DNA from: Sisyra terminalis
Taxonomy: Eukaryota > Arthropoda > Insecta > Neuroptera > Sisyridae
Length of the DNA stretch: 64,000 nt
Direction: 5' to 3'
Assembly (NCBI GenBank): GCA_958496175.1
Contig: OY292275.1
Location: 63,999,701-64,063,700, forward strand
Translations under genes and position numbers: made by a program
Notes under the pieces: model-generated
What the model was told of the DNA's origin: nothing
The model's database searches: none
What the model saw: only the letters and a program-made list of their open reading frames with translations
In this document: piece by piece, positions 16,440 to 29,578 of the stretch
How the letters are laid out: each line of letters begins with the position of its first letter
Position numbering within the stretch: position 1 is the first letter of the stretch

Positions 16440-17258
16440 AGGACGCGAATCTAATGCTCGTAAAATCTCCCCCCACCCACCCACCTCACGGCCCCATCAG
16501 AATTACAACCATAAAAGTCCATAATTTAATCATACAACACTAATTGATAATTAACAGTCCGAGCGGCTGCCAACCGCGTCAATACAATCCAAAACTCAAC
16601 AATTATGCACATTTTAATTTATTAATTCGTTCGCAATTGTAATGTGGAGTGAGACGATACGAGTTGCGTGAATCTGAGCCGTTTGTATCTTTATTTATTG
16701 GATGTGTATATGGGTACGATGAAAAGAAGGTCAAGCGTAAAAACCGTAGCAACTATATTCCTCGTTAATTGCATAGATATTATGGAATCAGTTTGTTTTA
16801 TATTATATTCGAAAACTTTCGGTAGACCATAACGTAACGCCACACAGCTAAAAATGCTGCGTCCACATAATATGCTTATGAATGTAGTAAAAAGTTGTAG
16901 ATATGGGTTGAAGATTAGTTGCGGCGGGGCATCATCCAAGTCTCTGCCAGTCTAGCACACCAAATTCAAAAAAATATATTTCAAATCATCCCTCTCAATT
17001 TAGCAAAAGGATACATAAAGGGATGATAGCAATTCTTTACTATTGCAAAAAAGCAGAGCAATAATCTTTTTATTATCTACTTGTCGATTTCGAAGGAGTT
17101 ATTATAAATCATTTGTGCATAATATTTCATATCTATTCAGAACATTTTTCTTCAGTATAATAGCATTAAAGGAAATATTGCATATTTATGCAACGCACGT
17201 TATCAGCTTCAGCAATGACCACACATGTGAAGAGATATATATTGAAATTATATTATTA
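16440..17258. other. Spacer upstream of actin paralogue 1
   Basis: About 800 bp with no gene. It presumably contains distal regulatory sequence of the first actin. The ORF at 16691-16939 is not supported by any recognisable motif. Confidence 0.4.
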
Positions 17259-17987
17259 CTAGCTGATCCCCGCGACTTCGTCTGCCTAACGTAGCTGTAG
17301 ATTATATTTTCTTTTTAAATTTGGCGTATGAAAAATTTATTTTTCAAAAAACATAATCATACCTGAAAACACTATTTTGTCAACTTTAATAAACTGTTAC
17401 TTAGAATAAGATTGTTGTATATAATGATCAATTAATTTTCAAAAAGATATTTATAAATATCTAAAAAGAGTATGGTCTATTCCGTATACCTACCGTGAAC
17501 CAATTAATCTGTAAATCAATCAGCATCTATACATAAATAAAAACTATCGTTAAGTTCAATAAAATCAGTCATAATTGTGACTTAAAACAGTCAAAAGTTA
17601 TCAAAAAACTCGCCTAGATATTTAGAATATTAATAGAAATCCCATTTCATTGTCTCAACTTTTACACCTACTGAAATGTACAAAACTACGGCGATATTAA
17701 AATTTGTTCAAATGCACGAAACCCAGTTCCTCCATAATCAAGTATAACCATTGTGTATCTATGCACTTTTTATTAAAATATCTGAATTTGAACTATATAA
17801 CTAAACCATTATCTTTCAGTTCACCAAATTTCTCGCTATTCGATATTTACGGTTTTAAAAACGTAGTTACTTTAAGTTTTATTACTACTACTACTATTAC
17901 TTTTTTTCGTTAATATGTACTTATTGAGCAACAGTAAGGGTCTATTTATAATAATTTTGTAAAAAAAATAAAATAAAAAAAAAAGTT

Positions 17988-18062
17988 TACTGTAAGATTC
18001 GAATCTACGTCTTTATACTTAGGAGCATCAGAATGTCAGATACGTAAACCATTACGCTATTA
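17988..18062 (-). repeat. tRNA-like segment with A-box and B-box motifs
   Basis: On the minus strand TAGCGTAATGG resembles a pol III A box and AGATTCGAATCT a B box, spaced about 45 bases apart and followed by a T-rich run. It does not fold into a complete tRNA that I can assign. It is absent from the related element at 38870-40203 and so may be a SINE head inserted in copy 1. Confidence 0.4.
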
Positions 18063-18477
18063 ACATCAACTATGTGTTTTATATATATAAAGGTTTATAT
18101 TTCAAAGAGGCATTTTTTTTAAAATTTAAATTGAATTAGTTGTGCTTTCTGTCAGCTCAACTAAAAACATTTTTACAGATTATTTTCTAACTTTAAATTA
18201 CCTTTCCAATGATATATAACTCACCTGTCTAGTGTAAAAATTTCTGTTTTCATCCCTTGGGAATATCTTCCCCTATTATTTTTTTGGAATGATAAGTAGC
18301 CTATAGTCTGTGGGAAATTGTGTTGTATGTTAATACCAAATTTCATTAAATTCGGTTGTTCCGTTCTGTAGTTAAATTGGGACACACAGACAGACAAAAA
18401 TTTTAAAGCATAAAGGCCTCTTGAAACAAATATTTACCCTAAAGTTTAGGTGAAAAATCGAAATGTACAGACAGACG

Positions 18478-18723
18478 CAGCCCCCGCTTTAGGGGTGGGC
18501 CAACCGGGCGGTCGTCCGTGGCGGAAAATTTCAGGGGAGGAATTTTGTCATATTTGATATACAATATGAACAAAAATGTGAAAAAATTAGTTTTTAGTTA
18601 AAAAAAAAAAAATTCCAAAAAATTAAAAATTTTGTGATATTGAAACTCTGTGTTTTTGCAACCCTGAATGGGCGGCATTTTTTCATCTTGCCCAGGGCGG
18701 CAAATTTGCTAGAGTGGGGCCTG
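18478..18723. mobile_element. hAT-like MITE, 246 bp, 8-bp target duplication
   Basis: Inserted in the Helitron-like copy. Both flanks are GACAGACG (18470-18477 and 18724-18731), an exact 8-bp duplication, and removing the insert restores the sequence seen at 43120-43140. The ends are imperfect inverted repeats of the pattern CAGNCCCCNCTNTAG, which with the 8-bp duplication points to the hAT superfamily. There is no coding capacity. Confidence 0.85.
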
Positions 18724-18754
18724 GACAGACGTAAGATTTTTATATATTAGTATA

Positions 18755-19729
18755 GATATCATTTATCGACATGAAATTTCAAATATATATCTGAATAATT
18801 TTCGTTCAAATTTTCTATCAAATTCAGTGAGTCATTATAAATTGATAAATTATCTTATGAAAATTTTACGTATGTCAATTATCAAATGACTTAAGTATAC
18901 GTGTATGGAAAAAAATTAATTAAAAAAAAAATCACCATCATTTTTGATATCATACTGTTATTAACACAATAATTTAATTAGTAAAATTCGTTATAAATTA
19001 TAATATACCATCCCTATTACTATTCTTTCTAGTTTGCAAATGTAGCAACAGTAGATGTGGTATTAATAAATCTATAATTTTTTTTAATTTCTTAAAATAA
19101 TTGTAATTCATTCATTACAACTGATTAGATATATTAAAACATGGATTTCATGACCTCTCTGTTCCACCAAAACATTTTAAATCTATCTTCCTCTCTCACT
19201 TTGTTTCATATAGGCAACTAGTTAATCGTTCGTGTATGTTCAGTTGCCTACGCGTAACAGTACTAAAATATTGAGGTGCATTACTTTAATTAAAAAATTT
19301 CGAAAACTACAAATTTACAAAAAAAAAATAAACTAAAAATTTGTTTAAAACTTTATTTGAAAATTTATAAGCCTATACGTACATATTTATATAATAAATT
19401 ATTCAAAATGTGTGCATGAGTACTAAATCTGTATGGAATGATTAGGATGCAAACACATGACAAAATTAATTATTTTACATTGTTTTTTTTTTTTTGTGTT
19501 TTTTATTTTCCCATAATAATTAAATCTAAATTATAATAGTCTTAGAATCAGCACAATTGGGAATAAATTATTACAAATTAAGAGATAGTAATAATACTTT
19601 GGCTAGTGCTTATCGCCGTCGCGCTATCATACAACAAAATACAAGGTGTTGATTCTCTCGTCCTGAATGATTTGGAATGGTAAGTAAAAGATGAAGAATA
19701 AGAAGAAAAGGTTGTGTTTAATCAGTCGC
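18755..19729. other. Spacer and 3' region of actin paralogue 2
   Basis: No gene. The right part is the 3' untranslated region of the second actin on the minus strand. An AATAAA (complement at 19502-19507) lies about 220 bases past its stop and is the likely polyadenylation signal. Confidence 0.5.
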
Positions 19730-20869
<1,140 letters not shown>

Positions 20870-21179
20870 TTACTGTAACAAGAAAAATAAACTTAGTCAA
20901 ACGTTAGCTATAAGAAATTAAGCGTAAGGGTGAGGCCGCGCCCAAATCTCAAATTGTTAACCTCAAAAGAAAAAAACTACACTTAATAATTTGATATAGG
21001 AAAATAATTCAACCACACCCAAACACCAAAATTTAAAACAATCCAACAAGAATAATTCAAAATCAAAAAAAAACGGTCACTTTATTCCAAAATCCAAAAG
21101 GCAAGCTCACAACACAAATCCAAAAAAAAAATGCTAACAATCAAAAAAAAAAAAAAAAGAGAAAAAAATGAAAACTTAC

Positions 21180-21295
21180 TTTTAAATTTAAAGAGACTAT
21201 TATATAAAAATAAGTTAAATATTTCACTAAAATGGGTACAACAGTGAATCGTACCGACACTACTAAATCTTAAAATTGAATGCTTCTGAATGCTC
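21180..21295 (-). promoter_or_regulatory. Proximal leader exon and promoter of actin paralogue 2
   Basis: A strong donor (AAAAGTAAGT, exon end at 21180) would splice a proximal untranslated leader to the acceptor at 20873, giving a 307-bp intron. A TATA-like CATAAATGG near 21311-21319 lies about 27 bases before an initiator-like TTCAGA near 21290. A CArG box (21383-21392) and a CCAAT sequence (about 21364) are just upstream. Confidence 0.6.
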
Positions 21296-21382
21296 CGCGT
21301 TTGTCCATTTATGAGTTTCAGTTATCAAAACCGTTCCCCCCCACTTTCCGCTATCCAATACAACCAATCGCAGTCAACATTA

Positions 21383-21392
21383 CCATATATGG
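21383..21392. promoter_or_regulatory. CArG box (SRF-type site)
   Basis: CCATATATGG, a perfect CC(A/T)6GG serum response element, lies about 90 bp upstream of the proximal leader of the second actin. Actin genes are classical SRF targets, so the position makes use likely. Confidence 0.65.
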
Positions 21393-21920
21393 TCTGGCAA
21401 TGCACATCGTATTTTCTCGTTGCCCTCTCTCATTCTATCCAAAGATAAGGCAACACAACTTGTCCTTCTCTCTCGGGCACTAAACGCTTATCCAAATCGC
21501 GACGTACGTTACAAATTATAGGTGTGCCATTTAAAAATTTTTGGAAAAACTATTTTTTTTTCTAAAGAAAATCGCAAAATGCTACTACTACGAACTATAT
21601 TACCATCAATTTAAAAGAAATGTTAATCAATTTTATTAATAGAATTCATTCATAACTCTCCCAACGCAACTATTGCCCCTTTCTATTTTTAAACCGAAAC
21701 AAACATACTTGAGGAGACTAAAAATAAATTTGGAATTAGGCCAAAAGAAACAACCACCTGCCTCGTCAAAATTACAAAAGGACATAAAACGCGTTTTACA
21801 GATGAAATTTTGACATTTACAAAATTTTTAGAGAAAAATGAATGAGATTTTTGTGTATGGCGAATGCGGGAAAATTGATTTGGAAAAGGGTTGAAGAAAT
21901 AAATAGAAAATGTCACTTAC

Positions 21921-21995
21921 CGTTTTTTTGGATCAAAGTCACACGACACGAAACGATACCGAAGACAAGAGAATCTACTCAAGAATGAATAAGCC
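21921..21995 (-). promoter_or_regulatory. Distal leader exon and promoter of actin paralogue 2
   Basis: A second consensus donor (AACGGTAAGTG, exon end at 21921) would join a distal untranslated leader to the same coding exon through a 1,048-bp intron. Upstream on the minus strand a TTTAACC sequence (22002-22006) and initiator-like TCATTC near 21988 mark a plausible start site. The start is inferred. Confidence 0.55.
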
Positions 21996-22269
21996 GGCCG
22001 GTTAAAGGAACTGCTTCTTCAGCGTGGACTCGTCCGGGATGATTGGTGCACGTTGTAAATGCCAATCGGGCAACGATCAGCGTTTAAAATTTAATTAGGG
22101 GTCAACGTAAAGTGAAAAATGACAATAGATAATTGCTTTGATTAGAAAGGGACGTGGTTTTTTTAAATAAACAACAATTGAATGGGGTACGTGGCAACGG
22201 AACTTCCCTATCACCGTATAATGGACTGGTCCAGTTCCCCTACCAAGTCATGTGTACAACGGACTGTTA

Positions 22270-22279
22270 CCATATATGG
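22270..22279. promoter_or_regulatory. Second CArG box
   Basis: Another perfect CCATATATGG, about 280 bp upstream of the distal leader. Each of the two leaders therefore has its own CArG box. Confidence 0.6.
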
Positions 22280-22429
22280 GCATAAAACAAACTCTCGCAC
22301 ACGATTGGCTGAAATGGCCTCTAACCTCACTGCAACAAACACACTCATGTCGTGTTGTATGGTGGCCATGCGACCGGTAAATATAACGTATCATCGCAAG
22401 TGTTATCGTCTTATGGGAACACCTTGGAA

Positions 22430-22584
22430 CAAGGTTTATAACATACACAGGTGGCCTCGTGCGCTACGTGACGTAGCCAGAAGAAATTTCGTACATATCT
22501 TCAGACTGATTGAAATTTCAAAATTCTTCGTATGACGTCATTTTTCTTTTCTAATGAAGCAACCTGTGTAATTGATAAACCTTG
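22430..22584. mobile_element. Mutator-like MITE, 155 bp, upstream of the distal actin promoter
   Basis: Termini CAAGGTTTATAAC and its complement are followed by ACACAGGT on both ends. The whole is collinear with 56265-56419. It carries a perfect CRE palindrome, TGACGTCA, at 22533-22540. Its flanks do not form a clear target duplication, so this is an older copy or one rearranged at its edges. Confidence 0.8.
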
Positions 22585-23260
22585 GGTCGCTGGTAAACGA
22601 TAGAATGGTTCGCGGATTGAGGCCTTCCGTGTTTGGGAGATGTAGGTGAAAACGTGGCCATGGTGTAACCTGCTGCACTCAACACAATCTTCACTCAATT
22701 GTCTTTTCTATTCTATACAGCCATTTCGGCCATAAACATATTTATGCTTCCAAAGCCAAGGTTATCAGACCTCTGGTCTCTAATGGTCTCCAAGGAATCT
22801 TGGTTGGTCAATTCCCTAAAACGTAATTGCAGATTGTGTGGCTTTTGACCTAAATATTCCACTAAACATTATTTTTTCTCAAAAATTAAACTCATCTTTT
22901 TTCACAGTAGGTTCACATACAGGCAAAGATCTCAGCTTTTACTTATGTATCCCGATTTTCTTCAAGTAAAATTCCAGAAAAATTAACAAAAATCTAGGAA
23001 TTTTTATACTCATCAACATTGAAATACACCATGATAAATTTTACTAACTAATTAAAATATTGAACTAATAAAAAAGTTCCTAATCCGAGTTGTATGACTT
23101 TATTTGGTTCGAAAAAAGTAAATTGCGCTCAAAAAATCATCAGCAGAAATTATTTAACTTTCTAGTCCATTGTTGGTTAGGTCAATTTTAGGGATATCTA
23201 TATAAATATGAATAAAAATGAAAATCTATATACATATATACACATGTACTTATTTTAACC
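22585..23260. other. Intergenic DNA, no feature seen
   Basis: Nothing recognisable beyond a short GC-richer stretch at 22600-22690. The small frames here are not supported. Confidence 0.4.
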
Positions 23261-24620
23261 AGGGTCGATAATTTTTGAGAAAATACATGTAGGACTTTTA
23301 CAAATGATCCCATGAAGGAATTGATGAACGACCCGTTATAAAATGCTAGATTTTATGTGCCCTTTGAATTTTTACTTTTTACAAGTTCCATTATCATTTG
23401 ATATTGGTACCAGAAAGTGATTTTTCTGAGTTTTAATGGTGTAATTTTTTTTGTATCGTTAAGGGGGTATTCTACTCTAGAAATTTGAAAAAATCAAAAA
23501 ATTTTTTTTTTCATAATCCGATAGTTTAGATATTCAAAAATATCCTCCGAAAAGGATTTTTCAAAATTCAAATTATTTCCGAAGTTATAGCGATTTTGTG
23601 TGAAGCTGGGATAGCTGATTAAGAGAATGTAAGCAATACATACTATTCTATCAATTACGCTGCCTGAAACTTAACGTAAAACTTTAAACGCGTTTTTCTC
23701 GAAACTGTCTTTTTCAAAATTCGATACCCACGATTTCTCAGGTTCCACTGAACCGATTTACCTGAAATTTTTAGAGAGTCTTCTTTATAGACTTGTCTAT
23801 GTCTGGAACTATCCCCATCCCCAAATTTTGATTTTTACTATTTTTAAAAAATTCGAAACAGTCAAAAAATGTGGTACAAAAATTGTTTTTTTTTTGTCAG
23901 GCAGTCGCCATTTCGTGAAAAAATTTTTTCATACTTTTCCGTAGTTCCAGACATGGCGACATTATTCTAGTTTAATAATCTTATTGTTTTTTGGTTTAAG
24001 ACTACTAGGAGGGTTGAAATCGTGGGTATGGTCACGTGCCAATTTTTTGAGACCCCCCCACTTCATCAGCTGCTAATTTTTGAAATTTTTAACTTTTTTA
24101 ATTTTTTTCTGTATTCTTGAAATGTTAATAAGTAGCTGATAAAAAATGGATCGTAAAAATATTAATTGGCTATTTTTTATGACACTTCAAAAATTACCTG
24201 AAATTCATGCCTCTAGACTAGAATACTCCCTTAACTATATTTTTCTTGCAAGAGTTGGGCAACTGGTTCGGAAAATTTGACCATTAGGCCGACAAAAGGG
24301 TGGAGGTTTTCGTCCGATTTTATCCTTCTTTTAAAATATAGTTTTTAGGAAAGGGGTCCTTGATTAAATTGGACACGTTCAGGACTGGAGGGTTGTCAAA
24401 AAATTTGAGTGAGAAAATAAATGTACGACTTTTACAAATGATCCCATGAAGGAATTGATGAACGACCCGTTATAACATGCTAGATCTTATGTGCCCTTTG
24501 AATTTTTACTTTTCACAAGTTCCATTATCATTTGATATTGGTACCAGAAAGTGATTTTTCTGAGACTTAATGGTGTACATTTTTTAAATGGATAATTTTC
24601 TAAATAGACCAGGGTCGATA
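23261..24620. repeat. Direct repeat pair split by a MITE
   Basis: About 23283-23458 and 24423-24590 are near-identical direct repeats (shared GACTTTTACAAATGATCCCA and GGTACCAGAAAGTGATTTTT). CCAGGGTCGATAATTTT also recurs at 23261 and 24606. Between them lies the TTAA-flanked insertion at 23463-24230. Without the insertion the repeat period would be about 370 bp. No coding capacity. Confidence 0.75.
23463..24230. mobile_element. piggyBac-like MITE, 768 bp, TTAA duplication
   Basis: Flanked by TTAA on both sides (23459-23462 and 24231-24234), with terminal inverted repeats of the form GGGGGTATTCTACTCTAGA / GGGAGTATTCTAGTCTAGA. TTAA duplication is diagnostic of piggyBac-type insertion. No transposase is encoded. 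The interior is AT-rich with a CCCCCC run near 24054. Confidence 0.8.
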
Positions 24621-24639
24621 ATTTTAAAAATGGTGAAAA

Positions 24640-26016
24640 GTGAACAAAAATTATAGTAGGATGAAACCCATTGGAAAAGGTAGGGAATATAACAAAAATG
24701 AAAAGAAAAATAAATTACGGGCGATCTGAGGTCGGTAAGGGAGAGGGGGTGAGTTTTTAAGGGTAAAAAACGGTTAATCTCGATTTCCGGTAAAACTGCA
24801 AGTCCTATGAAAAAAAGTTAAATGGCAAAGTTATAGGTAATTAAAAGATCTACAACTTAGCCATTTTACCCAGGCCTACAAATATTCGTTTCCTGAGATC
24901 CCGCCCCATTTGTCTTTGATCCGTCAGTGAACCATACTATGTCACTTGGGATTATTTTGTTTTTCTTCTGCCAATCGTCTCTCCAAACAATTAGTTGTTA
25001 TCGATTGATTGAAAATACTTCTTGGTATGTGCGTTTGAAAATTCCTTATCAAAAAGTTATTGTTATCAGCAATCAATAATTTCAAGTATTTCATTCCAAC
25101 AGATATGAGAAATATTTATCTTTCAACTCAATTGAGTTATTACATTATTTGATTCGTCGAAATAAATGTTTACGTTTGATATAATATTATGACTCAAGGA
25201 CATTTTTTTTTCTCTCTATCAAAGCAATTCTAGTTATTTCGCTCAACGACAATTCCAATACGAATACTTGATTATTGAATTTTTGATGAATTGAGTCATC
25301 ACATGTTCTTTGAATCTCACTAAAAACACACCTATAACAAAACGCACCAAAACAAAAAAGAAACGTTTTTAATTTTGTCATTTTATGCATTTTATTTTTC
25401 ATTTAGCTATTTTTCGCAACCCCCCACTTAGAAAATGTATTTAACCCAAATGGAACTTATGGAGACAAAGATAATATAGATATGGATCGCAACTAAAGAC
25501 TTACTCCAAAAGAGGTCCAGAGAATCATCCGGGACCTGCTTGCAAATAAAGCTCCAGAAAATGATCTGGTAACGGGACGGATCTTGAAGAAACTTTCAAG
25601 AAAAGGCATACTATACATATATATATGTAAAAAATATATATATCAAAAAAATAATTTTCTCGAAAATCAATTTTGATGAATCGTTTCATACGATTTGATA
25701 CCACCTAATATTTATTTATAGGAGTCCGTGTTTGTTCCGATCAATCAAAATCGGGGCAATTTAAAATGTGAAATGATTACTAATTAATGACAATGATTTT
25801 AGATGGGATCGGTTCTACTCAGGAAATCATCGAAATAAGGCTTTTCCTATATTTGATTAGAGAATCGAATCGACAACACATATTGTCTAAATATTGTATT
25901 CGCCAGCCGCACCTTTCTCAGCCATTCCTATTCTATCCTATTCTCTGTCTGATTAGATATATGATGATGAGATTAAAAGCAACAGCTCATTTAATTAAAA
26001 TAATAATATTCACTTA
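24640..26016. other. Intergenic DNA, no feature seen
   Basis: No gene or clear element. A short GC-richer segment at 25500-25600 has no open frame of note. Confidence 0.4.
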
Positions 26017-27344
26017 TAGTCTAGGATCCCACTGCAGAAAAGTGCAGTGATCGAGTATATGCCAAAAACCTAATTTTTACGCATATTTATCATCGGGAGA
26101 ATAAATATCCACTAGGTTGCCTATCAAAATATGGCCGCTAGTATTATTAATTAAGTTATTTTTAATTGATTTTTCGTAGAAATTTAATTGATTTGTTTTT
26201 AAAATAAAATATCGTCCACTTCACGGCAATATATACAAAGACTTTGAAAAGTCAGGGTTGCCGTTGCGCACTTGGTCGCACCTCTTCGCAGCCAGGTGTC
26301 AACAGGTATGATTTTGGACCCTTTTTACGTTCATAACGTGCATTTGTGATTTATATATCAAATTGAAGCAATTTTTTTTCTCATTATTATGATATACGAT
26401 TGTCTGAATAAATCTGGCCGCAAATAAGGGTTGCTGGCTGCAATAAAATAAATAACTTCGCTTCAGATTGTATTAAAAAAAGTTTTAAGAGTACCACCGG
26501 AGACAAAAAAATCAATAGTTAAAATCGAATGAGATATTTTTGGACGTCTGTTGGCAATTGCTATTAATCCAAAAGTTGACATTGGGTACTGTCTGTCATT
26601 CCCTCTAGCACCTCTACGTTCTGCACTATTCCACTGCTCAGGCGACATGATAAAGACGGACAAATCGACTTTAAGTCGACAAATGACAGCCAAGATTGCA
26701 CCAGCTAATCCCGGACAAGTCGACATGGAAATCATTGATGGTTTATATTATTTAAACCAAATTGGGCCTACTTTGGCACAAACATTTGGAAAAGTAGCAG
26801 AATCGATATTGATAAGACTTTGTTCAAAAAATACTCCGGAAGTACTTGAGTGGTTGAAAACACTAGCATCCGACGCATGCGCAACGGCTTTAAATCGTCA
26901 TACAGCTGCCAATCGCTGTCCTCGTCTGACTGGTTAAATCTGACTAGCTCTCTTTCACTGTTTTTTTTTTTAATTTTTACCATATTTAGCAGACAGAAAC
27001 CTTTATTTGCGGCCAGATTTATTTAGACAATCGTATATCATAATAATGAGAAAAAAATTAGCTTCAATTTGATATATGAATCATAAATGCACGTTATGAA
27101 CGCAAAAAGGACCCAAAATCATATGTGTTGACATCTGGCTGCGAAGAGGTGCAACCAAGTGCGCAACGACAACCCTAAAATCAATTAAATTTTTGCGAAA
27201 AATCAATTAAAAATACTAGCGGACATATTTTGATAGGCAACCTAGTAGATATTTATTCTCCTGATGATAAATATGCGTAAAAATTAAGTTTTTTACATAA
27301 ACTCTGCAAATCACTGCACTTTTCTGTAGTGGGGTCCTAGACTA
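26017..27344. mobile_element. PIF/Harbinger-like element, copy 1
   Basis: Terminal inverted repeats begin TAGTCTAGGATCCCACTG and run on through an AGTGATCGAGT block. This 1,328-bp copy is flanked by TTA on the left and ATA on the right, a possible but imperfect TTA duplication. Subterminal inverted sequence extends well inside (GCGCACTTGGTCGCACC and its complement). It encloses an open coding remnant at 26551-26937. The class is inferred from the 3-bp TTA/TAA duplications of copies 2 and 3. Confidence 0.8.
26551..26937 (+). pseudogene. Open coding remnant (about 128 aa) in PIF-like copy 1
   Basis: An open frame reads AINPKVDIGYCLSFPLAPL and ends RCPRLTG before a stop. It has no ATG before residue 33 (GDMIKTD) and is closed upstream by a TGA at about 26530, which is also present in copies 3 and 4. 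Codons before that TGA continue as a plausible protein (RVPPETKKSIVK), so this is a fragment of a longer ancestral frame with a shared stop. I do not recognise the domain. The copy at 51188-51574 is also open along its whole length. Confidence 0.5.
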
Positions 27345-29578
27345 ATAGTGTTCCAGACGGAAATCTATATATGACATCATCGTATGTCCTTAAGAAAACA
27401 CCAAAATTGCATTTTTTTTTCTTCGATAGTCTCTTGAATTCTATCGAATTAATTAGGGGGAGGTAATACAATAACTGTTTGGCTGTCCAGTTATGAATCC
27501 AATCTTGGACTAGACCTGTGCAAAAATTTGCAAACCGTAATCCACGAGTGGTTTAATCCCGAAATGATATGCATGGACTAGTAACCAGTCTTAATTTAAA
27601 CTGAAATTAAAAAAATATATATCGAATTTTGCAATTCAAATTAAAATAAAACTCATTAGAATGTCAATACGATTTTAGTTATAGTGATTTTTTATTGTAC
27701 TTCTAATTGACGCTTGGCCAAGCTTTGGGTCAAACTGGACAATTAACAACTGACCCAAGACTGCCTTTCTGGTGAGTATTGGGAGTTCCTGCATGGGGAA
27801 GGAAAACTCTTAAAGATTACCATAAAAAGGCTATTGTATTCTTGAAAAATGTGAAATATTTCCTGGACTCATGCATAAACTTGGTCTGATAAGGTGGAGG
27901 AAAGTATCGTAACTGTAATTTTTTTGCCATTATTTGATGAACAATTCTAGTTTTGGTCCTAGTTCCAATTAATCAGATTTGTTACTCTGAAAGAAGTTTT
28001 AGTAAACGATCGATTGAATACTTAGAGATAGTATCTTGCTTATGTTTACGGGGTTGCAGACGGAAACTGCTTAAACTGCTAAGAAATATCCTTATATTAT
28101 TTTCTATCGACTTTTTGTCGAAACAACACCCTTGTATTATTCATTTTGCTAGGAAAAATAATCAAATTTTGATCCTCTCCTCTTGTTGAACAAATTGAAT
28201 TTGAAAGTTTATTTTAATTACAATTGTTTAATTTTATCGTTGCTGACAAGAGGCCTATAATGACGTAAATAGTTCCTGGCGGCCAAAAGATAAGATATAA
28301 ATAAACCGCAACCCGAAAGGAAAAACTCGGTAAATGTTTCCCTCAATTTTCTGTCAAGTGGACTGTTCTGTTTTTTTTTTTGTCTGCTTCTTCCCCTCTG
28401 CCACCCATTTGCCAAAAAGTTTCGACTCAACAACCAAAAGTAGGCAAGTGGGTTTATAATTAGTTGCACAAAAAAAAAGAAGAAATAAATAAATGCAAAT
28501 ACTAATTAAGAGAAAAATGCTTTATAATGATAATAGGTAATGATACCAAAATTGACTTGCAATAGAAATTTGATGAAATGTGGGTTTCAATTGATCACCA
28601 AACGTTTACAAGAGAGACGAAAATTTCTATAATCATTTGCTTATTTATACAATTTCCGAAAAAGAAGATTTACGACGACAACGTATGTTCGTAATAATAA
28701 TAATAATAATAATAGTAAAATTAGTTTCAAAGGAAGTAACCAAACACCCAATTCTAACATGGAATTTTATGTGTTTGATTTTCAATTTAGATCCAAAAAA
28801 AAAATTAAATCTTTTTCCCAGTATTTATCAATACAATTCCATCTAATTAATATCTAGGCCAAATTTAAATTTTAGAAGCAAATTATTTGTTTATAACGAC
28901 CGAGAATTTCTTTTCAATTTAAATAAATAAACGTAGGTATATAAGTATATTATACATAAAAGAGAAAGTCCAGTGCATACAAAACAATAGCTCCTCTCCA
29001 CACAACTACCATATCTTTAATACATAGACTAATTAAATCGTGACATATACCTACCTACTACTACCATCATTTTAACTATAGATACCTATGGTATACTTAA
29101 CACTCTTCTGAAATTCTTTCCGAATAAAATTATCTCCTCTATTTGTATCCACATATCTTGTAATGCAACTAGCACTTTGCCTTCATGGTTTCCATTACAA
29201 TAGAAGAGCAAGCTATGAACATCAATTGTTTTTCACACTAAAACTTCTTTATGATGAAACGAAAAAGCGACAGTAAAAAGAGACAAATATTATATAGTGT
29301 TTCCATGGTTTCCACTTTGTTTATAACATATAGCGCACTATACTGTTATACATGCTGTACAGTAAACAAAAAACTACTGCTCTAAAAGTAACTGCCAGCG
29401 CCGTCTACGTAACCACAAATTTGGAGTGGACTAAAAATAATGCAGCAGCGCATGTGTTGAAAACTTTGGAAAAGAGAAACTTATATATATACGAGTCTCT
29501 CTTCTTTGGTGTGGGAAATAGAAGTAATTGATGCAAGTAAAATGCAAACGCTTATTTATGTATACGTTGGCGCTCATC
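27345..29578. other. Intergenic DNA with a short AAT repeat
   Basis: No gene seen. A trinucleotide run of AAT units lies at 28691-28714. The minus-strand frame at 28218-28469 lacks any recognisable motif. A short fragment AGCGCCGTCTACGTA near 29399 recurs at about 41394. Confidence 0.4.

Larger units (their letters stand above)
17259..18754 (-). mobile_element. Helitron-like non-autonomous element, copy 1
   Basis: Read on the minus strand it ends in GTCGCGGGGATCAGCTAG. This terminus is shared with the elements ending at 40203 and 43683, and the interior is shared too (a CGGAACAACCGAATTTAA-like block and TTAGTTGAACT). A small hairpin (GAC-GAA-GTC) lies about ten bases before the CTAG end, as in Helitrons. 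The expected TC start is not evident, so the class is tentative. The element is interrupted by a hAT-like insertion (18478-18723) and contains a tRNA-like segment (17988-18062). No intact protein is encoded. Confidence 0.6.

Noticed and set aside
17704..17913. Peptide CTKPSSSIIKYNH shared with a minus-strand frame at 39746-39937
   Set aside because: Shared because both lie in Helitron-like copies. The frames diverge quickly and neither continues as a protein.
17988..18062. A functional tRNA gene
   Set aside because: Box A and box B resemble pol III promoters, but no acceptor stem or clear anticodon arm can be formed, so it is listed as a repeat.
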